The notes below the pieces were generated by a model that was given only the letters and a program-made list of their open reading frames with translations, was not told the origin of the DNA and ran no database searches. A DNA stretch of 7,510 nucleotides from JAIMBK01 sp040755975 (GTDB taxonomy: Bacteria; Bacillota; Desulfotomaculia; Desulfotomaculales; Nap2-2B): NCBI GenBank assembly GCA_040755975.1, contig JBFLZY010000108.1:1-7510 (forward strand), read 5' to 3'. Positions within the stretch are counted from its first letter, which is position 1; every line of letters starts with the position of its first letter. This document shows positions 7,059 through 7,510 of this stretch, one piece after another. The position numbers and the translations under genes were made by a program.

Positions 7059-7210
7059 TTACATTTAATCTGCTGCAATTGGTAATAGATTAGGATGGCA
7101 AACCAGCAAGAACTTTTTGTGCCTCCCTAATATTAGCCATTCTCCTTCCCCTTTTTGACTCTGCATATGGTTTTACTGTACTTATAATAGTTTCAAAGGG
7201 TGTAGAGGAA
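7059..7210 (+). promoter_or_regulatory. Intergenic promoter region ahead of the MBL-fold gene
   Basis: A perfect TATAAT lies at 7183-7188, 22 nt before the ATG at 7211. The only good -35 hexamer, TTGACT at 7155-7160, is 22 bp away, longer than the usual 16-18 bp. This points to a weak or activator-dependent promoter, or to chance similarity. A 10-bp perfect palindrome, CTAATATTAG, lies at 7127-7136 just upstream of the -35 candidate and could be an operator. I see no convincing intrinsic terminator after brxC, so readthrough from the BREX operon is also possible. Confidence 0.45.
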
Positions 7211-7510
7211 ATGAGACAACTTTATGTGGCAGATGTCGGCGACGGTCTTTGTATGGCTTTTAAGACAATTTTTGGAGACCTGGTCCAGGTTGATTGCGGC
7301 AGTCGAAACAGTGAGATGGCTTTTAATGGCCTGCAAAGAATTTATTGCCCATTTGCCAGCCCTGACATCTTTATTCTTTCCCATTTCCATATCGACCATT
7401 ATAACGGGCTTCTTTATCATTTAACTGGTCATGCCGCCCCACCCCGTTTCCATATACGGGAAGTATATTATCCAAGAATACCTGAATTCGAAAAGAAAGA
7501 AGAGTTTTTT
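7211..7510 (+). CDS. Metallo-beta-lactamase-fold hydrolase, ComEC/Rec2-like, N-terminal part (cut by window edge)
   Basis: One hundred codons are open from the ATG at 7211 to the right edge. The opening VADVGDGLCMAF...GDLVQVDCGS (about 6-31) follows the DVGxGD...DCG pattern of the soluble hydrolase domain of ComEC/Rec2 proteins. Residues 57-64 carry the metal-binding signature H-F-H-I-D-H followed by YNG, the HxHxDH motif of the fold, so the first metal-ligand set is complete. No signal peptide or membrane segment is seen in this part. Stand-alone relatives of this type are often predicted nucleases or phosphoesterases in defence loci; the substrate here is unknown. No other in-frame start is found in the gap upstream. 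The ribosome binding site is modest: AGAGG at 7204-7208 is only 2 nt from the ATG, and AAAGGG at 7195-7200 is 10 nt away. Sampled lines are about 45-48% GC, below brxC. Confidence 0.8.
   Translation, partial: MRQLYVADVGDGLCMAFKTIFGDLVQVDCGSRNSEMAFNGLQRIYCPFASPDIFILSHFHIDHYNGLLYHLTGHAAPPRFHIREVYYPRIPEFEKKEEFF

Noticed and set aside
7193..7424. Minus-strand 75-codon and plus-strand 66-codon open frames at the right end
   Set aside because: Both overlap the MBL-fold frame starting at 7211, which has the HxHxDH signature and runs open to the window edge. The other two have no recognisable features.
1..7510. CRISPR array, tRNA/rRNA genes, transposase or integrase
   Set aside because: I looked for regularly spaced repeats, tRNA-like cloverleaf arms and mobile-element proteins on both strands and saw none.

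Overview
The window joins a chromosomal housekeeping-type segment on the minus strand to the beginning of a BREX phage-defence operon on the plus strand. The left segment is GC-rich (60-bp lines sampled in the serine-hydrolase gene are 63-68% GC by hand count). Gene starts carry strong AGGAGG ribosome binding sites, and TTG start codons recur. The encoded proteins have the look of a moderately GC-rich, possibly thermophilic, Firmicute (Moorella/Desulfotomaculum-like clostridia). That placement is inference from codon style and protein character, not from a marker gene.

Layout. 1-527 (minus): 5' part of an EamA/DMT-family inner-membrane transporter, cut by the left edge. 652-1614 (minus): a membrane-anchored or secreted penicillin-recognising serine hydrolase of the class A beta-lactamase fold. 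It very likely starts at a TTG, with a terminator-like hairpin in its leader. About 1660-2020: an AT-rich intergenic stretch (31% GC over 1801-1920) separating the two divergent blocks. 2021-2821, 2781-3368 and 3420-7058 (plus): brxA (DUF1819), brxB (DUF1788) and brxC (large P-loop ATPase), the conserved first three genes of a BREX system. brxA and brxB overlap by 41 nt. 7059-7210: a 152-bp gap with a perfect TATAAT box. 7211 to the right edge (plus): the N-terminal 100 codons of a metallo-beta-lactamase-fold protein resembling the ComEC/Rec2 hydrolase domain, standing where pglX commonly follows brxC.

How the genes fit together. BrxA (reported to bind DNA), BrxB (role unclear) and BrxC (AAA-type ATPase) act with the methyltransferase PglX, the phosphatase-like PglZ and an effector/helicase (BrxL, BrxHI or BrxHII) to modify host DNA and block phage replication. 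Those partners would lie beyond the right edge, so the BREX subtype cannot be decided here; the brxA-brxB-brxC order fits type 1 and also types 5 and 6. The most noteworthy point is the MBL-fold gene just after brxC, with its own possible promoter and a lower GC content than brxC. It is a candidate accessory nuclease/hydrolase embedded in, or adjacent to, the BREX locus.
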